Assembly: GCF_021556395.1 (NCBI RefSeq)
Contig: NZ_JAKGCS010000006.1
Coordinates: 372,001-436,000 of the forward strand
Origin: Acuticoccus kalidii
GTDB lineage: Bacteria > Pseudomonadota > Alphaproteobacteria > Rhizobiales > Amorphaceae
DNA: 64,000 nucleotides
Direction of reading: 5' to 3'
The translations under genes were made by a program, and so were the position numbers. Below are positions 15,986 to 25,246 of this stretch, in pieces; the first letter of the stretch is position 1, and each line of letters opens with the position of its first letter. Below the pieces are notes generated by a model. The model did no database searches. It was given only the letters and a program-made list of their open reading frames with translations, and was not told the origin of the DNA.

Positions 15986-17365
15986 ATGGCGCGGCGCTGG
16001 TGGATGCCGAAGAGCCTGGCCGGTCAGCTCGTCATCCTGCTCCTCGCGGCGATGGTGAGCGCGAACGTCGTCGCGATCGTCCTCTTGAACTCGGAGCAGG
16101 CGCGCGTCGTGCGCGAGGTGCGGCGCGGGGCGCAGATCGATCGCATCACGGCGGTTGCGTCCGTGGTCGCCGAGCTGCCGCGTGCGCAGCGGGGCGGCGT
16201 TGCCGTCGCCGTGTCGACGCCGTTCCTGCGCGTCGATATTGCGCCGGGTCCTAGGGTTGCCGAGACGGCGCCCGATACCGTCTCGCGCGATCTCGCCGAG
16301 CGGATCGCCGCGGCGCTCGGCCTCGCACCGGAGGAGGTGAATGCCACCGTCGCGGACCTCGAAGACCGCCGCCATCATCGCCGCCATTGGCGCCGGTGGG
16401 GCGGGCTCGACGTCATGGTCTCGATCGCGCTGCCGGGCGGAGAATGGCTGAACGTGCGGCAGATACGGCCGGATGGCCCGCCGCCTTTCGCAAGCCGCGG
16501 CGTCCTCTTCGCGCTGGGGCTTTCGGTGCTCGCGGTGACGGTCGTCGCGATCTGGTTCATTCGCCGGCTCACGCGGCCGATCCGCGCGCTGGGCGATGCC
16601 GCCGAGCGGGCCGGGCAGGGCGACACCGGGGCGCGTGTGCCGCTCGGCGGTCCCGGCGAGGTGCGCCGCGCGGCCGAAGCCTTCAACGCGATGCAGGAGC
16701 GGATCGCCGAGTTCAACGCCGACCGCGCCCGCACCATCGCCGCCGTCGGACACGATCTGCGCACGCCGATCACCTCGTTGCGCATCCGCGCGGAGATGCT
16801 CGACGACGAGACGCGCGACGCGATGGTGAAGACGCTCGACGAGATGCGCGTCATGGCCGACGGGCTGCTGTCATGGGGGCGCAGCGAGGCGGAGCGGGAG
16901 GCGGCGCAGACGGTGGATCTCGCCGCGCTCGCCCGTGGCTTTTGCGACGCCGACGGGGCGCGCGTTCGCTATCACGGTCCCGCCGAGCTGGAGGTTACCG
17001 GGCGGCCGGTGGCGCTGTCGCGGGCGCTCGGCAACATCGTCGGAAATGCGCGGCGCTATGCCGAGACGGCCGACGTTTATGTTCGTCGCGAGGCGGCGGA
17101 CGCGGTGATTACGGTGGAGGATGACGGGCCGGGTATTCCGCCGGAACGGCTGGTGGAGGTGTTCGAGCCCTTCACGCGGCTCGAACAATCGCGCAGCGCC
17201 GACACGGGCGGCGCGGGTCTCGGTCTCTCGATCGCCAGGACGATCGTTCACGCCCATGGCGGCACCATCCGCCTCGACAATCGCGAGGGTCGGCCCGGCC
17301 TGCGCGTGACGATCCGACTTCCCGCCCTCGACCGGCCAGCGCCCGGAGCGGCGAAGCGCGCCTAG
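15986..17365 (+). CDS. Sensor histidine kinase (HAMP, HisKA, HATPase)
   Basis: A 459-residue membrane kinase. TM1 is at about 14-34 (QLVILLLAAMVSANVVAIVLL). A periplasmic sensor region of about 140 residues has a His-rich patch (RRHHRRHWRRW). TM2 (LALGLSVLAVTVVAIWFI) precedes a HAMP domain, the phospho-acceptor H256 in AAVGHDLRTPITSLR, and an ATPase domain with NIVGNARRYA and EDDGPGIPPE. GGAGGAGG lies before the ATG. The His-rich sensor patch might bind a metal ion, which fits the divergent EF-hand gene, but the signal is not shown by sequence alone. Confidence 0.93.
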   Translation: MARRWWMPKSLAGQLVILLLAAMVSANVVAIVLLNSEQARVVREVRRGAQIDRITAVASVVAELPRAQRGGVAVAVSTPFLRVDIAPGPRVAETAPDTVSRDLAERIAAALGLAPEEVNATVADLEDRRHHRRHWRRWGGLDVMVSIALPGGEWLNVRQIRPDGPPPFASRGVLFALGLSVLAVTVVAIWFIRRLTRPIRALGDAAERAGQGDTGARVPLGGPGEVRRAAEAFNAMQERIAEFNADRARTIAAVGHDLRTPITSLRIRAEMLDDETRDAMVKTLDEMRVMADGLLSWGRSEAEREAAQTVDLAALARGFCDADGARVRYHGPAELEVTGRPVALSRALGNIVGNARRYAETADVYVRREAADAVITVEDDGPGIPPERLVEVFEPFTRLEQSRSADTGGAGLGLSIARTIVHAHGGTIRLDNREGRPGLRVTIRLPALDRPAPGAAKRA

Positions 17366-17391
17366 CGCGAACGCGTCGACGGCGCGCCGGA

Positions 17392-17425
17392 CGGCGGGAC
17401 TGGCGAGACGGGCCGTGACCCGCCG
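17392..17425. terminator. Possible hairpin between convergent kinase and DUF4139 genes
   Basis: CGGCGGG (17392-17398) pairs with CCCGCCG (17419-17425) across a 20-base loop in the 69-bp gap between two convergent genes. There is no T-run, so it is at best a weak or Rho-assisted terminator. Confidence 0.35.
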
Positions 17426-17434
17426 GCCGCCGGT

Positions 17435-19423
17435 TCAGATCGCGCCGAGCGCGGCCTCGGCTTCGAGCTTGTCGCGGCGAAGCGTGCGCAGCTCCTGAAG
17501 GCGGGTGTCGATCGTGTTGGTGCGTTCGACGATGCGCTGGCGCACCTGACCGCCTTCGGGCGTGCTGACATCGATCGCTTCGAGATTCTCACGGTCGATC
17601 TTCACCGCCTCGCGCAGGTCCGCGATATCGGCCTCGGCCGACTGGATGCGCCGATCGAGCGCCGCGATCTCCGCCGTCATCGCGATGACGCGTTCGAGGC
17701 TCGCGCGGGTGTCGTCGTCGAGCCTGCCGCCGAGGGCGAGGACCTCCTCGATCATCGGCGTCGAGAGCGTCGTGATGCGGTAGCCCTCGATCTGCGGCCG
17801 CGTCGCCACAATCTCGATACGGCTCGCGCCTGCCGGCAGCTCCGCGCGTAGCCGGGCGCGACGATCGTCGAGCGGGGCGATCTCGGTGCCGACGCCGTCG
17901 CTCGCCTCGATGCTGTAATCGGTGCCCGAGGCGTGATTCTGGTCGGCGACCAGCGTCACCGGCTGTTTGGCGTCGAGCGCGAGGGTGGTCCGCGTCACCT
18001 GATTGCGGGTGAGGCGGAGCGTTCCGGCGCGAAGCGAGGCGTTGACGAGGCTCTGGCTCGCTCTGTCCGTCATCGTGACGTCGAGATCGGCGGTGTGGGC
18101 GAAGGGGAGGATGCGGACCTCGCCGCCATCGGCGCCGGCAAAGCGCGCATCACCGGCGAACCCGTCCGCATCGTAGACGGCGATGAGGCCGCCGGGAACG
18201 GTCGCGTCGGCATCGAAGGCGAGTTCGAGCGCGTCCATCGCGTCGGTGCCCCGCGCGAGGTCGACATAGGCGATGCGGCTCGCCTCCTTCGCGGCCGAGA
18301 GGAAGGGCACGGAGAGTGTACGGCCGGCGTCGAGGTCGATCTTCTCGGGGACGATGAAGGTGGTGCTCGCGCTACCGACGAGGGCTTCGCCGCCCGTCAT
18401 GAGCGGGGCGGCGTCCATCGCCTCGTCGGCGAATTTCTGCCGCGCCATGCGACCGGCGACCATCGGCGCCGGCGCCGCCATTTGCGCTTCGGCGAAGACA
18501 TCGGCGGCTGAGGCGGCGACGATATCCGTTTCGGCGGTGCGGCCGACCTCGAACGGGGCGACGGGACGGCTCGTGCGGAGCGGGGAATAGACGTCCTGCT
18601 GATAGGCGACGGGCGTTCCGACGGCGAGCCGCAGATCGATCCCGTTCCAGTCGAGCCCGGTGGTGTTTTCGAGCGTCGCCCAGCCCTGGAGGTCGACCTG
18701 GCCCTCCGCATCGATCAGGGCGCGATAAGACGGTCGCCACACGGTGGTGGGCACCACGAAGGAAAAGCGTGCGAGCCCGTCATGAGCGAGCTTCACGGCG
18801 AGCTGGCGGCGCCCGTCATCGACGCTCTCGCCGAGCGCGGGCATCAGCTCGGCCATCCGCCGCGCGACGGCGTCACCCTCGATCGACAGGGTGTCGAGGG
18901 AGGGGAAGGTCGCATAGCGGACGGTGCCGTCGCTGGCCGCGAGCGAGACGCGCACGGCGGGGCGCGGCTCGCCTTCGGCCGTCGGCGGGATCATGATCGG
19001 CGTGAATCCGAGAAGCCGGCCCTCGGCGGCAACAGGTCCGCCCTTCAACTGAACCGTCTCGCCGACGAGGGCGCCGAGCACGGTGAGCGGGTCCGACAGA
19101 TCGCCGGCGAGGAGACGGCCGGCGGGCGATCGCGCGCCGATCGGCTCGGCCGCCGGCATGTCGATCGACACGACGGGGGTATCGCCGGTGACGACGAGGG
19201 TGCGCAGGACGTCGGCCACCTGCGGCCGCTCGATCGCGAGGCGCATCACCGAGCCGGGCGCGTTCATCGCCCCCTCGACCTCGGCAAGACCGCCCGTCGC
19301 GAGGGTGACGCGCGTCACCGCGATATTGGGGTCAGCATTCACGTCGGTTGGATCCTGGGCGATCGCGGGGACACTCGCCGCGATGATGACGGCAAAAGCG
19401 CCGAGGGTACGAAGGACCGGCAT
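17435..19423 (-). CDS. Exported DUF4139-domain protein
   Basis: A 662-residue protein with an N-terminal signal peptide (MPVLRTLGAFAVIIAASVPAIA). The central and C-terminal parts match the DUF4139 type: the signature RPSYRALIDAEGQVDLQGWATLENTTGLDWNGIDLRLAVGTP segment, then beta-rich sequence. The last 90 residues form a coiled coil (SLERVIAMTAEIAALDRRIQ onwards). Function in bacteria is unknown; relatives include the 'mucoidy inhibitor-like' proteins. I chose the ATG at 19423 because GGAG lies at RBS distance and it opens directly on the signal peptide. Convergent with the histidine kinase. Confidence 0.83.
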   Translation of the reverse strand: MPVLRTLGAFAVIIAASVPAIAQDPTDVNADPNIAVTRVTLATGGLAEVEGAMNAPGSVMRLAIERPQVADVLRTLVVTGDTPVVSIDMPAAEPIGARSPAGRLLAGDLSDPLTVLGALVGETVQLKGGPVAAEGRLLGFTPIMIPPTAEGEPRPAVRVSLAASDGTVRYATFPSLDTLSIEGDAVARRMAELMPALGESVDDGRRQLAVKLAHDGLARFSFVVPTTVWRPSYRALIDAEGQVDLQGWATLENTTGLDWNGIDLRLAVGTPVAYQQDVYSPLRTSRPVAPFEVGRTAETDIVAASAADVFAEAQMAAPAPMVAGRMARQKFADEAMDAAPLMTGGEALVGSASTTFIVPEKIDLDAGRTLSVPFLSAAKEASRIAYVDLARGTDAMDALELAFDADATVPGGLIAVYDADGFAGDARFAGADGGEVRILPFAHTADLDVTMTDRASQSLVNASLRAGTLRLTRNQVTRTTLALDAKQPVTLVADQNHASGTDYSIEASDGVGTEIAPLDDRRARLRAELPAGASRIEIVATRPQIEGYRITTLSTPMIEEVLALGGRLDDDTRASLERVIAMTAEIAALDRRIQSAEADIADLREAVKIDRENLEAIDVSTPEGGQVRQRIVERTNTIDTRLQELRTLRRDKLEAEAALGAI

Positions 19424-19576
19424 ACGCAACTCCGCTCTGTGGCGCGAGGGCGTAGCATGTCGGCCCTCGCCCGCAAAGCGGATCGATGGCGCGCGCCTTG
19501 CCGTCCCGCGCATCGGGGAAGGCCGCGCCGACGGCGCGGGACGGGGTGGGAGGATGGAAGGCGCAGGCAGAGTTTT

Positions 19577-19612
19577 CCCGCGGCGACCGCCTCCTTGGGC
19601 GATCGCCGCGGG
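19577..19612 (-). terminator. Hairpin after the sugar-acid operon
   Basis: CCCGCGGCGA (19577-19586) and TCGCCGCGGG (19603-19612) give a perfect 10-bp stem 19 bp beyond the stop of the UxaA-like gene. A T-run is missing on the minus strand, so termination would need help. Confidence 0.5.
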
Positions 19613-19630
19613 GGCGTTAGCGGGGCGTGA

Positions 19631-21190
19631 TCAGCCGGTGACGCCGATCGGCCAGGGCGCGAACTCTTCCTCGCCGACGCCCATCGCTTCGCTCTTCGAC
19701 CGTTCGCCGGAGGCGACGGCGAGGATCTTGGCGAAGATCTCCTCGCCCATCTCGTCGAGCGTCTTCACGCCGTCGATCACCGGACCGCAATTGATGTCCA
19801 TGTCGCCGACCATGCGCTCGTACATCGGCGTGTTGGTGGCGAGCTTGATCGTCGGGGAGGGATAGGAGCCGAAGCAGGATCCGCGCCCGGTGGTGAAGCA
19901 GACGAGATTGGCGCCGCCGGCGATCTGCCCGGTCGCCGCCACCGGATCGAAGCCCGGCGTGTCCATGATGACGAGCCCGTGCGCATCGACCGGCTCGGCA
20001 TATTTGAAGACGCCCTCGATCCCCGTCGAGCCGCCTTTCTTGGAGCCGCCGAGCGCCTTCTCGATGACGTTCGCGATCCCGCCCGCCTGGTTGCCGGGGG
20101 AGACGACACCGTTGATCTGCGTGTCGCGGCCACGCGTATGGTCGAGCCACCAGTCGATCCGCTCGACGAATTTCTGGCCGATCTCGGCGGTGCGGGCGCG
20201 GGCGGTGAGGGTGTGTTCGACGCCGTAGAGCTCCGGCGTCTCCGACAGCATCGCGGTGCCGCCATGGCGCACCAGGATGTCGACCGCCTTGCCGAGCGCG
20301 GGGTTCGCCGACAGACCGGAAAAACCGTCCGAGCCACCGCATTGGAGGCCGATCGAGATGTGCTCGGCCGAGCACGGCTCGCGCGTCGCCTTGTTGGCTT
20401 CGGGCAGCATTTCGCGCACGGCCTTCTTGCCGGCCTCGATCGCCGCCGCCGTGCCGCCGACGTCCTGCATCGTCACGGTGTGGAGCATCTTGCCGGCGGC
20501 GAGGCTCTGCTCCTCGAAGAATTTGGGCAGATTGTTGCGCTCGCAGCCGAGCGACAGGACGACCGCGCCCGCCATGTTCGGATGGCGGATATAGCCCGCG
20601 AGCGTGCGGCGCAGCAGATCCATCGGCTCGCCCGTCAGCTCCATCCCGCAGCCCTGCTCGTGGATGAAGGGCACCACGCCGTCGACATTCGGGAAGTCGG
20701 CGAGCCGGTCCTCGTCGAAATAGGCGCCGATCTTGCGCGCCACGGTCGCGGAGCAGTTCACCGTGATGAAGAGGCCGATATAATTGCGCGTGCCGACGCG
20801 GCCGTCGGGGCGCTTGAAGCCCATGAAGGTGGCGCGCTCGGCCGCCGGCAGCTTCTCGGTCGGCACATAATCGAGGCCGTGGCGATAGTCCTTCTCGAAG
20901 CCGTCCATCAGCACATTGTGGGTGTGCATGTAGGTGCCGGGCGCGATGTCCTCCCCGGCGAATCCGATGATCGTCGCGTATTTCAGGACGGGATCGCCCT
21001 TCTTGATCGGGTGGGTCGCGATCTTGTGGCCGAAGGGGATGTCGGCGAGCGTCGTCACGTCTTCCGAGCCGATATGCGTGCCGGCCGGGATCGCCTCGCG
21101 GGCGACGACGACATTGTCGGCCGGATCGAGGCGGATGACGGGGTCGTTCGGCCGGGTCGGTGCGGTGGCGAGAGTGGCGCTGTCGCTCAT
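19631..21190 (-). CDS. UxaA/GarD-family sugar-acid dehydratase (altronate or galactarate type)
   Basis: A 519-residue iron-dependent dehydratase. An N-terminal SAF domain (about 20-90, IRLDPADNVVVAREAIPAG) is followed by the large catalytic region typical of altronate and galactarate dehydratases (VVLSLGCERNN, GLQCGGSDGFSGLSANPALG, ETPELYGVE). Those enzymes remove water from an aldonate or aldarate to give a 2-keto-3-deoxy acid. It lies at the end of a minus-strand group with IlvD/Edd and talarate/galactarate-dehydratase homologues, which favours aldarates. The gap to the preceding RraA-like gene is 136 bp, larger than the other gaps. The start at 21190 follows family length. Confidence 0.85.
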   Translation of the reverse strand: MSDSATLATAPTRPNDPVIRLDPADNVVVAREAIPAGTHIGSEDVTTLADIPFGHKIATHPIKKGDPVLKYATIIGFAGEDIAPGTYMHTHNVLMDGFEKDYRHGLDYVPTEKLPAAERATFMGFKRPDGRVGTRNYIGLFITVNCSATVARKIGAYFDEDRLADFPNVDGVVPFIHEQGCGMELTGEPMDLLRRTLAGYIRHPNMAGAVVLSLGCERNNLPKFFEEQSLAAGKMLHTVTMQDVGGTAAAIEAGKKAVREMLPEANKATREPCSAEHISIGLQCGGSDGFSGLSANPALGKAVDILVRHGGTAMLSETPELYGVEHTLTARARTAEIGQKFVERIDWWLDHTRGRDTQINGVVSPGNQAGGIANVIEKALGGSKKGGSTGIEGVFKYAEPVDAHGLVIMDTPGFDPVAATGQIAGGANLVCFTTGRGSCFGSYPSPTIKLATNTPMYERMVGDMDINCGPVIDGVKTLDEMGEEIFAKILAVASGERSKSEAMGVGEEEFAPWPIGVTG

Positions 21191-21326
21191 AGTGCGGATA
21201 TGTCCCACGGTGGGGCCGAGGCGCGCGGCGCTCGTCGGCCGGGATTGCGGCGAATCAGGAGGCCCGCTCGTCGGGCCCATCGGTCGGACCGGCGGCCGCG
21301 CGTGGCGGCCACCGGACGCGTTCGGC

Positions 21327-22046
21327 TCAGCGGCCGTTGGCCTTCTTCCACTCCTCGAAGAGGGCGAGATTCTCGTCCTTCGTCGCGGGGTAGAGGCCGA
21401 CGATGGTGTGTCCGTCCCGCACGCGCGAGACGACGAAATCCTCGTAGGCCGTCATGTTGGTGGCCTCGTCTGCCACTTCGTCGGCGAGATGGGCGGGAAT
21501 GACGATGACGGCGTCGTCGTCGCCCACCACGATGTCGCCGGGAAAGACGGCGACGTCGCCGCAGCCGATCGGCACATTGAGGTCGATCGCCTCGTGGAGG
21601 GTGAGGTTCGTCGGCGGCGAGGGGCGGTTGTGATAGGCGGGGATCTCGAGCTCGCTGATCCGCATCGCGTCGCGGAAGCCGCCATCGGTGACGACGCCCT
21701 CGACGCCGCGCTTCATCATCCGCGTCACCAGGATGTCGCCCGCCGAAGCGGCGCGCGGATCCTTGCGCGAATCCATCACGAAGACCGCGCCGGCCGGGCA
21801 GGTCTCGACCGCATGGCGTTGCGGGTGCTGGGGATTGCGGAACACGTCGAGCGTGTTGCGGTCCTCGCGCGCCGGCATGTAGCGCAGCGTGAAGGCCGGG
21901 CCGACCATGTTGCGGCCCTTCGGCTTCACCGGACGCACGTCCTGGATGGTCTGGTTGCGCAGGCCGCGCTTATAGAGCGCGGTCGCGAGGGTTGCGACGG
22001 AGACCTTTCGCAGTTTCGCGATGGTCTCGGGATTGGGGTCGGTCAT
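21327..22046 (-). CDS. RraA-like protein, possible pyruvate aldolase
   Basis: A 239-residue member of the RraA fold family. It has the family core DGGFRD (VVTDGGFRDAMRI), the phosphate/metal loop GDILVTRMMKRG and VFPGDIVVGDDDAVIVIPAH. True RraA regulates RNase E, but longer relatives in catabolic operons act as class II aldolases for 4-hydroxy-4-methyl-2-oxoglutarate-like compounds or have unknown roles. The ATG at 22046 overlaps the TGA of the talarate-dehydratase gene (ATGA), so a role in the same sugar-acid pathway, perhaps cleaving the keto-deoxy acid, is more likely than RNA metabolism. Confidence 0.83.
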   Translation of the reverse strand: MTDPNPETIAKLRKVSVATLATALYKRGLRNQTIQDVRPVKPKGRNMVGPAFTLRYMPAREDRNTLDVFRNPQHPQRHAVETCPAGAVFVMDSRKDPRAASAGDILVTRMMKRGVEGVVTDGGFRDAMRISELEIPAYHNRPSPPTNLTLHEAIDLNVPIGCGDVAVFPGDIVVGDDDAVIVIPAHLADEVADEATNMTAYEDFVVSRVRDGHTIVGLYPATKDENLALFEEWKKANGR

Positions 22047-23248
22047 GACTTGGCCTCGAAGGTGTCGGACGTCCAGCGGCGCGCCTGATCGCTCAGCGTC
22101 AGGCCGAGTCCCGGTCGGCCGGGCACCAACATTCGGCCGTCCTTGATCTCGAGGCGCTCGTTGAAGAGGGGCTCCAGCCACTCGAAATGCTCCACCCACG
22201 GCTCGTGCGGGTAGGCCGCGGCGAGGTGGAGGTGGATCTCCATCGCGAAATGCGGAGCGAGGCGGAGGCGTTTGTGGTCGGCGAGCGCGCAGATCTTGAG
22301 GAACGGCGTGATGCCGCCGACGCGCGGCGCGTCCGGCTGGATGAAATCGACGGAATCGTTGCGGATCAGCTCGTAATGCTCCGCCACCGAGGTCAGCATC
22401 TCGCCCGTCGCGATCGGCGTCGCGAGCTCGCGGGCGAGCGCGGCGTGGCCCTCCGCGTCATAGGCGTCGAGCGGCTCTTCGATCCATTCGAGATTGAGCG
22501 GCTCGACGATGCGGCCGAAGCGCAGCGCCGTCACCCGGTCCCATTGCTGGTTGGCGTCGATCATCAGCGGCCGTGAGCCGCCGATATGGGCGCGCACAGC
22601 CTCGAGCCGCTCGATGTCGATCATCGGGTCGGGCTGGCCGACCTTGATCTTGATGCCCTCGATGCCCTTTTCGAGCGCGATGTCGATCTTTTCGCGGACC
22701 TCTTCGATCGGTGAGGAGAGGAAGCCCGACGAGGTGTTGTAGCACCGGACCCCGTCCCTGTGCGCGCCGAGGAGCTTGGCGAGCGGCAGGCCCGCCCGCT
22801 TCGCCTTGAGATCCCAAAGGGCGACGTCGAAAGCGGCGATCGCCTGCGTCGCGAGGCCGGAACGGCCGACCGAGGCGCCGGCCCAGGTGAGCTTCGTCCA
22901 GATCCGCGCGGTGTCGGACGGATCCTCGCCGATCAGCTCGTGGGCGATTTCCTTGGCGTGGGCGTAAAGGCCCGGCCCGCCGGCGCGCTTGGAGTAGGAG
23001 AAGCCGAGCCCCTCGAGGCCGCCTTCGGTCTCGATCTCGGCGAACAGGAAGGCGACCTCGGTCAGCGGCTTTTGCCGCCCGGTGAGCACCTTGGCGTCGG
23101 AAATCGGGTTTGCCAGCGGCAGGGCCGCCGCCGAGATTTTCACCCGTGCGATCCGGTCGAGGGTCGCCGGGCCGGCTTCGAGGCCGGCCTGCATCGGATT
23201 CGCCGGGATCAGCCGCTCGCGGCCCGGCTTGATGTCTCCAAGGTCCAT
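22043..23248 (-). CDS. L-talarate/galactarate dehydratase-like enzyme (enolase superfamily)
   Basis: A 401-residue mandelate-racemase-group enzyme. The sequence follows characterised L-talarate/galactarate dehydratases closely: the catalytic base motif KIKVGQP (about 195-201), metal ligands in MIDANQQWD and IEEPLDAYD, the third ligand and His-Asp region in ATGEMLTS and QPDAPRVGGITPFLKI, and LAPHFAMEIHLHLAAAYP. It would dehydrate the C6 aldarates to 5-keto-4-deoxyglucarate. AGGAGGAGG stands before the ATG. It sits 12 bp behind an IlvD/Edd gene and overlaps the RraA-like gene. Confidence 0.88.
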   Translation of the reverse strand: MDLGDIKPGRERLIPANPMQAGLEAGPATLDRIARVKISAAALPLANPISDAKVLTGRQKPLTEVAFLFAEIETEGGLEGLGFSYSKRAGGPGLYAHAKEIAHELIGEDPSDTARIWTKLTWAGASVGRSGLATQAIAAFDVALWDLKAKRAGLPLAKLLGAHRDGVRCYNTSSGFLSSPIEEVREKIDIALEKGIEGIKIKVGQPDPMIDIERLEAVRAHIGGSRPLMIDANQQWDRVTALRFGRIVEPLNLEWIEEPLDAYDAEGHAALARELATPIATGEMLTSVAEHYELIRNDSVDFIQPDAPRVGGITPFLKICALADHKRLRLAPHFAMEIHLHLAAAYPHEPWVEHFEWLEPLFNERLEIKDGRMLVPGRPGLGLTLSDQARRWTSDTFEAKS

Positions 23249-23260
23249 CGGTTCCTCCTC

Positions 23261-24994
23261 CTAATGGATCGCCGGCTCGGGCACTTTCGGCCCGAATTCC
23301 GTCCGCAGGAAGTCGAAATCGCAGCCTTTGTCGGCCTGCTCGATGTGCTTGGAGAACATATATCCGTAGCCGCGACCATAATTCGGCTCGGGCGCCTTCC
23401 AGGCGGCGCGGCGGGCGGCGAGCTCCTCGTCCGAGACGCGCATATTGAGCGTGCGGTTCGGCACGTCGAGCTCGACGATATCGCCATTCTGCAGGAGCGC
23501 CAGCGGCCCGCCGACGAACGCCTCGGGCGCCACGTGGAGAATGCACGCCCCGTACGAGGTGCCGGACATCCGCGCGTCCGACATGCGCACCATGTCGCGA
23601 ATGCCTTGCTTGATGAGCGCCTGCGGGACCGGGAGCATCCCCCATTCCGGCATCCCCGGCCCACCCTGCGGGCCGACATTGCGCAGCACGAGGACGGTGT
23701 CGGCCGTCATCGGATAGTCGGGATCGTTCACGATCGTCTTCAGCTCGTCATAGCTGTCGGCGACGAGGGCCGGCCCGGCATGCTTGTAGAATTTCGGATC
23801 GCACGCCGCCGGCTTGATGACCGCACCGTCGGGGGCGAGATTGCCCTTGAGGACCGCGAGCGAGCCCTCGTGATAGACCGGATTGTCGAGCGGGCGGATG
23901 ACGTCGTCGTTAAACACCTTGGCACCGTCGATCGCCTCGCCGACCGTCTTGCCGGAGACGGTCATCGCCGACTGGTCGAGCTTGTCGCCGAGATTGACCA
24001 TCAGCGCGCGCAGGCCGCCGGCATAATAGAAGTCCTCCATCAGGTAGCCCTTGCCGGAGGGGCGCACATTGGCGATCACCGGCGTGGTGCGGCCGATCCT
24101 GTCGAGGTCGTCGAGTTCGAGCGCAATGCCCGCCCGGCGCGCCATCGCGATGAGGTGGATGATCGCATTGGTCGAGCAGCCCGTCGCCATCGCGACGGTC
24201 ACCGCGTTGGTGACGGCGGCCTCGGTGATGATCTTGTCGGGGGTGAGATCGTCCCAGATCATCTCGACGATCCGCCGCCCGCACGAGGCGGACATGCGCT
24301 GATGCCCCGCGTCCGCCGCCGGGATCGAGGAGGCGCCGGGCAAGGTGATTCCGAGGCCCTCGGCGATCGCCGTCATCGTCGAGGCGGTCCCCATCGTCAT
24401 GCAGTGACCGTAGGAGCGGGCGATGCCGCCTTCGATGCCGGTCCACTCGTCCTTGTCGATGTTGCCGGCCCGGCGCTCATCCCAGAATTTCCACGCGTCG
24501 GTGCCGGAGCCGAGCGCCTGGCCGGCATAATTGCCGCGCAGCATCGGACCGGCCGGCAGGTAGACGAAGGGCAGACCCATGGAGGTGGCGCCCATCACGA
24601 GACCGGGGGTCGTCTTGTCGCAACCGCCCATGAGGACCGCGCCGTCGACCGGATGGGAGCGCAACAGCTCCTCCGTCTCCATCGCGAGCATGTTGCGATA
24701 GAGCATCGTGGTCGGCTTCACGTAGCTTTCCGACAGCGACAAAGCCGGCAACTCCAGCGGGAAACCACCGGCCTGGAGAACGCCGCGCTTCACCCACTCC
24801 ACACGGTCCTTGAAGTGCATGTGGCAGGGCTGGGCGTCCGACCATGTGTTGATGATGGCGACGACGGGGCGCCCCTCCCAGTCTTCCGGTCCATAGCCCA
24901 TCTGCATCGTGCGCGAGCGGTGGCCGAAGGAACGCAGGTCGTCCGGCGCGAACCAGCGCGCGGACCGAAGCTCGTCATAGGTCTTCTTTGTCAT
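23261..24994 (-). CDS. IlvD/Edd-family sugar-acid dehydratase (L-arabinonate-type)
   Basis: A 577-residue iron-sulfur dehydratase, the same length as characterised L-arabinonate dehydratases. It has the cluster and Mg motifs of the family: NTWSDAQPCHMHF, LMGGCDKTTPG, ARSYGHCMTMGTAST, and the C-terminal MSGTSYGACILHVAPE. Members act on L-arabinonate, D-xylonate, D-fuconate or similar aldonates, so the exact substrate is open. I used the ATG at 24994, behind GGAACAG, rather than an upstream in-frame start. It is the first gene of the sugar-acid operon and diverges from the GntR regulator. Confidence 0.87.
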   Translation of the reverse strand: MTKKTYDELRSARWFAPDDLRSFGHRSRTMQMGYGPEDWEGRPVVAIINTWSDAQPCHMHFKDRVEWVKRGVLQAGGFPLELPALSLSESYVKPTTMLYRNMLAMETEELLRSHPVDGAVLMGGCDKTTPGLVMGATSMGLPFVYLPAGPMLRGNYAGQALGSGTDAWKFWDERRAGNIDKDEWTGIEGGIARSYGHCMTMGTASTMTAIAEGLGITLPGASSIPAADAGHQRMSASCGRRIVEMIWDDLTPDKIITEAAVTNAVTVAMATGCSTNAIIHLIAMARRAGIALELDDLDRIGRTTPVIANVRPSGKGYLMEDFYYAGGLRALMVNLGDKLDQSAMTVSGKTVGEAIDGAKVFNDDVIRPLDNPVYHEGSLAVLKGNLAPDGAVIKPAACDPKFYKHAGPALVADSYDELKTIVNDPDYPMTADTVLVLRNVGPQGGPGMPEWGMLPVPQALIKQGIRDMVRMSDARMSGTSYGACILHVAPEAFVGGPLALLQNGDIVELDVPNRTLNMRVSDEELAARRAAWKAPEPNYGRGYGYMFSKHIEQADKGCDFDFLRTEFGPKVPEPAIH

Positions 24995-25155
24995 CTGTTC
25001 CTCGGGGAATCGGCAGCCCATCGACCACGGTCGGATCGGGACGGACGGGGCGATGGGGCGCGGCCGCGCCCATCTCCGCCGATCGCATCCCGCATCCGTG
25101 GCGGTTGTACATTTTTCGAATTCCTAGCGTGCGTGGCAATAGGGTTCAAGTGAAG

Positions 25156-25165
25156 TAATATATTA
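25156..25165. promoter_or_regulatory. TAATATATTA palindrome, possible GntR operator
   Basis: A perfect 10-bp AT palindrome in otherwise GC-rich DNA, between the divergent sugar-acid operon and the GntR gene. It is a natural candidate for the local regulator's site or a promoter element. Confidence 0.35.
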
Positions 25166-25246
25166 GATGCACCAGTCAGCGGTGACGAACGGCGGCGGGT
25201 GTGGCAGATACGGGGGCGTGATGGGACCAACGAAGGGCGGACGCGG

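Noticed and set aside
22760..25153. 797-codon open frame on the plus strand
   Set aside because: Fully antisense to the IlvD/Edd and talarate-dehydratase genes, composition Arg/His/Asp-rich, no RBS and no domain.
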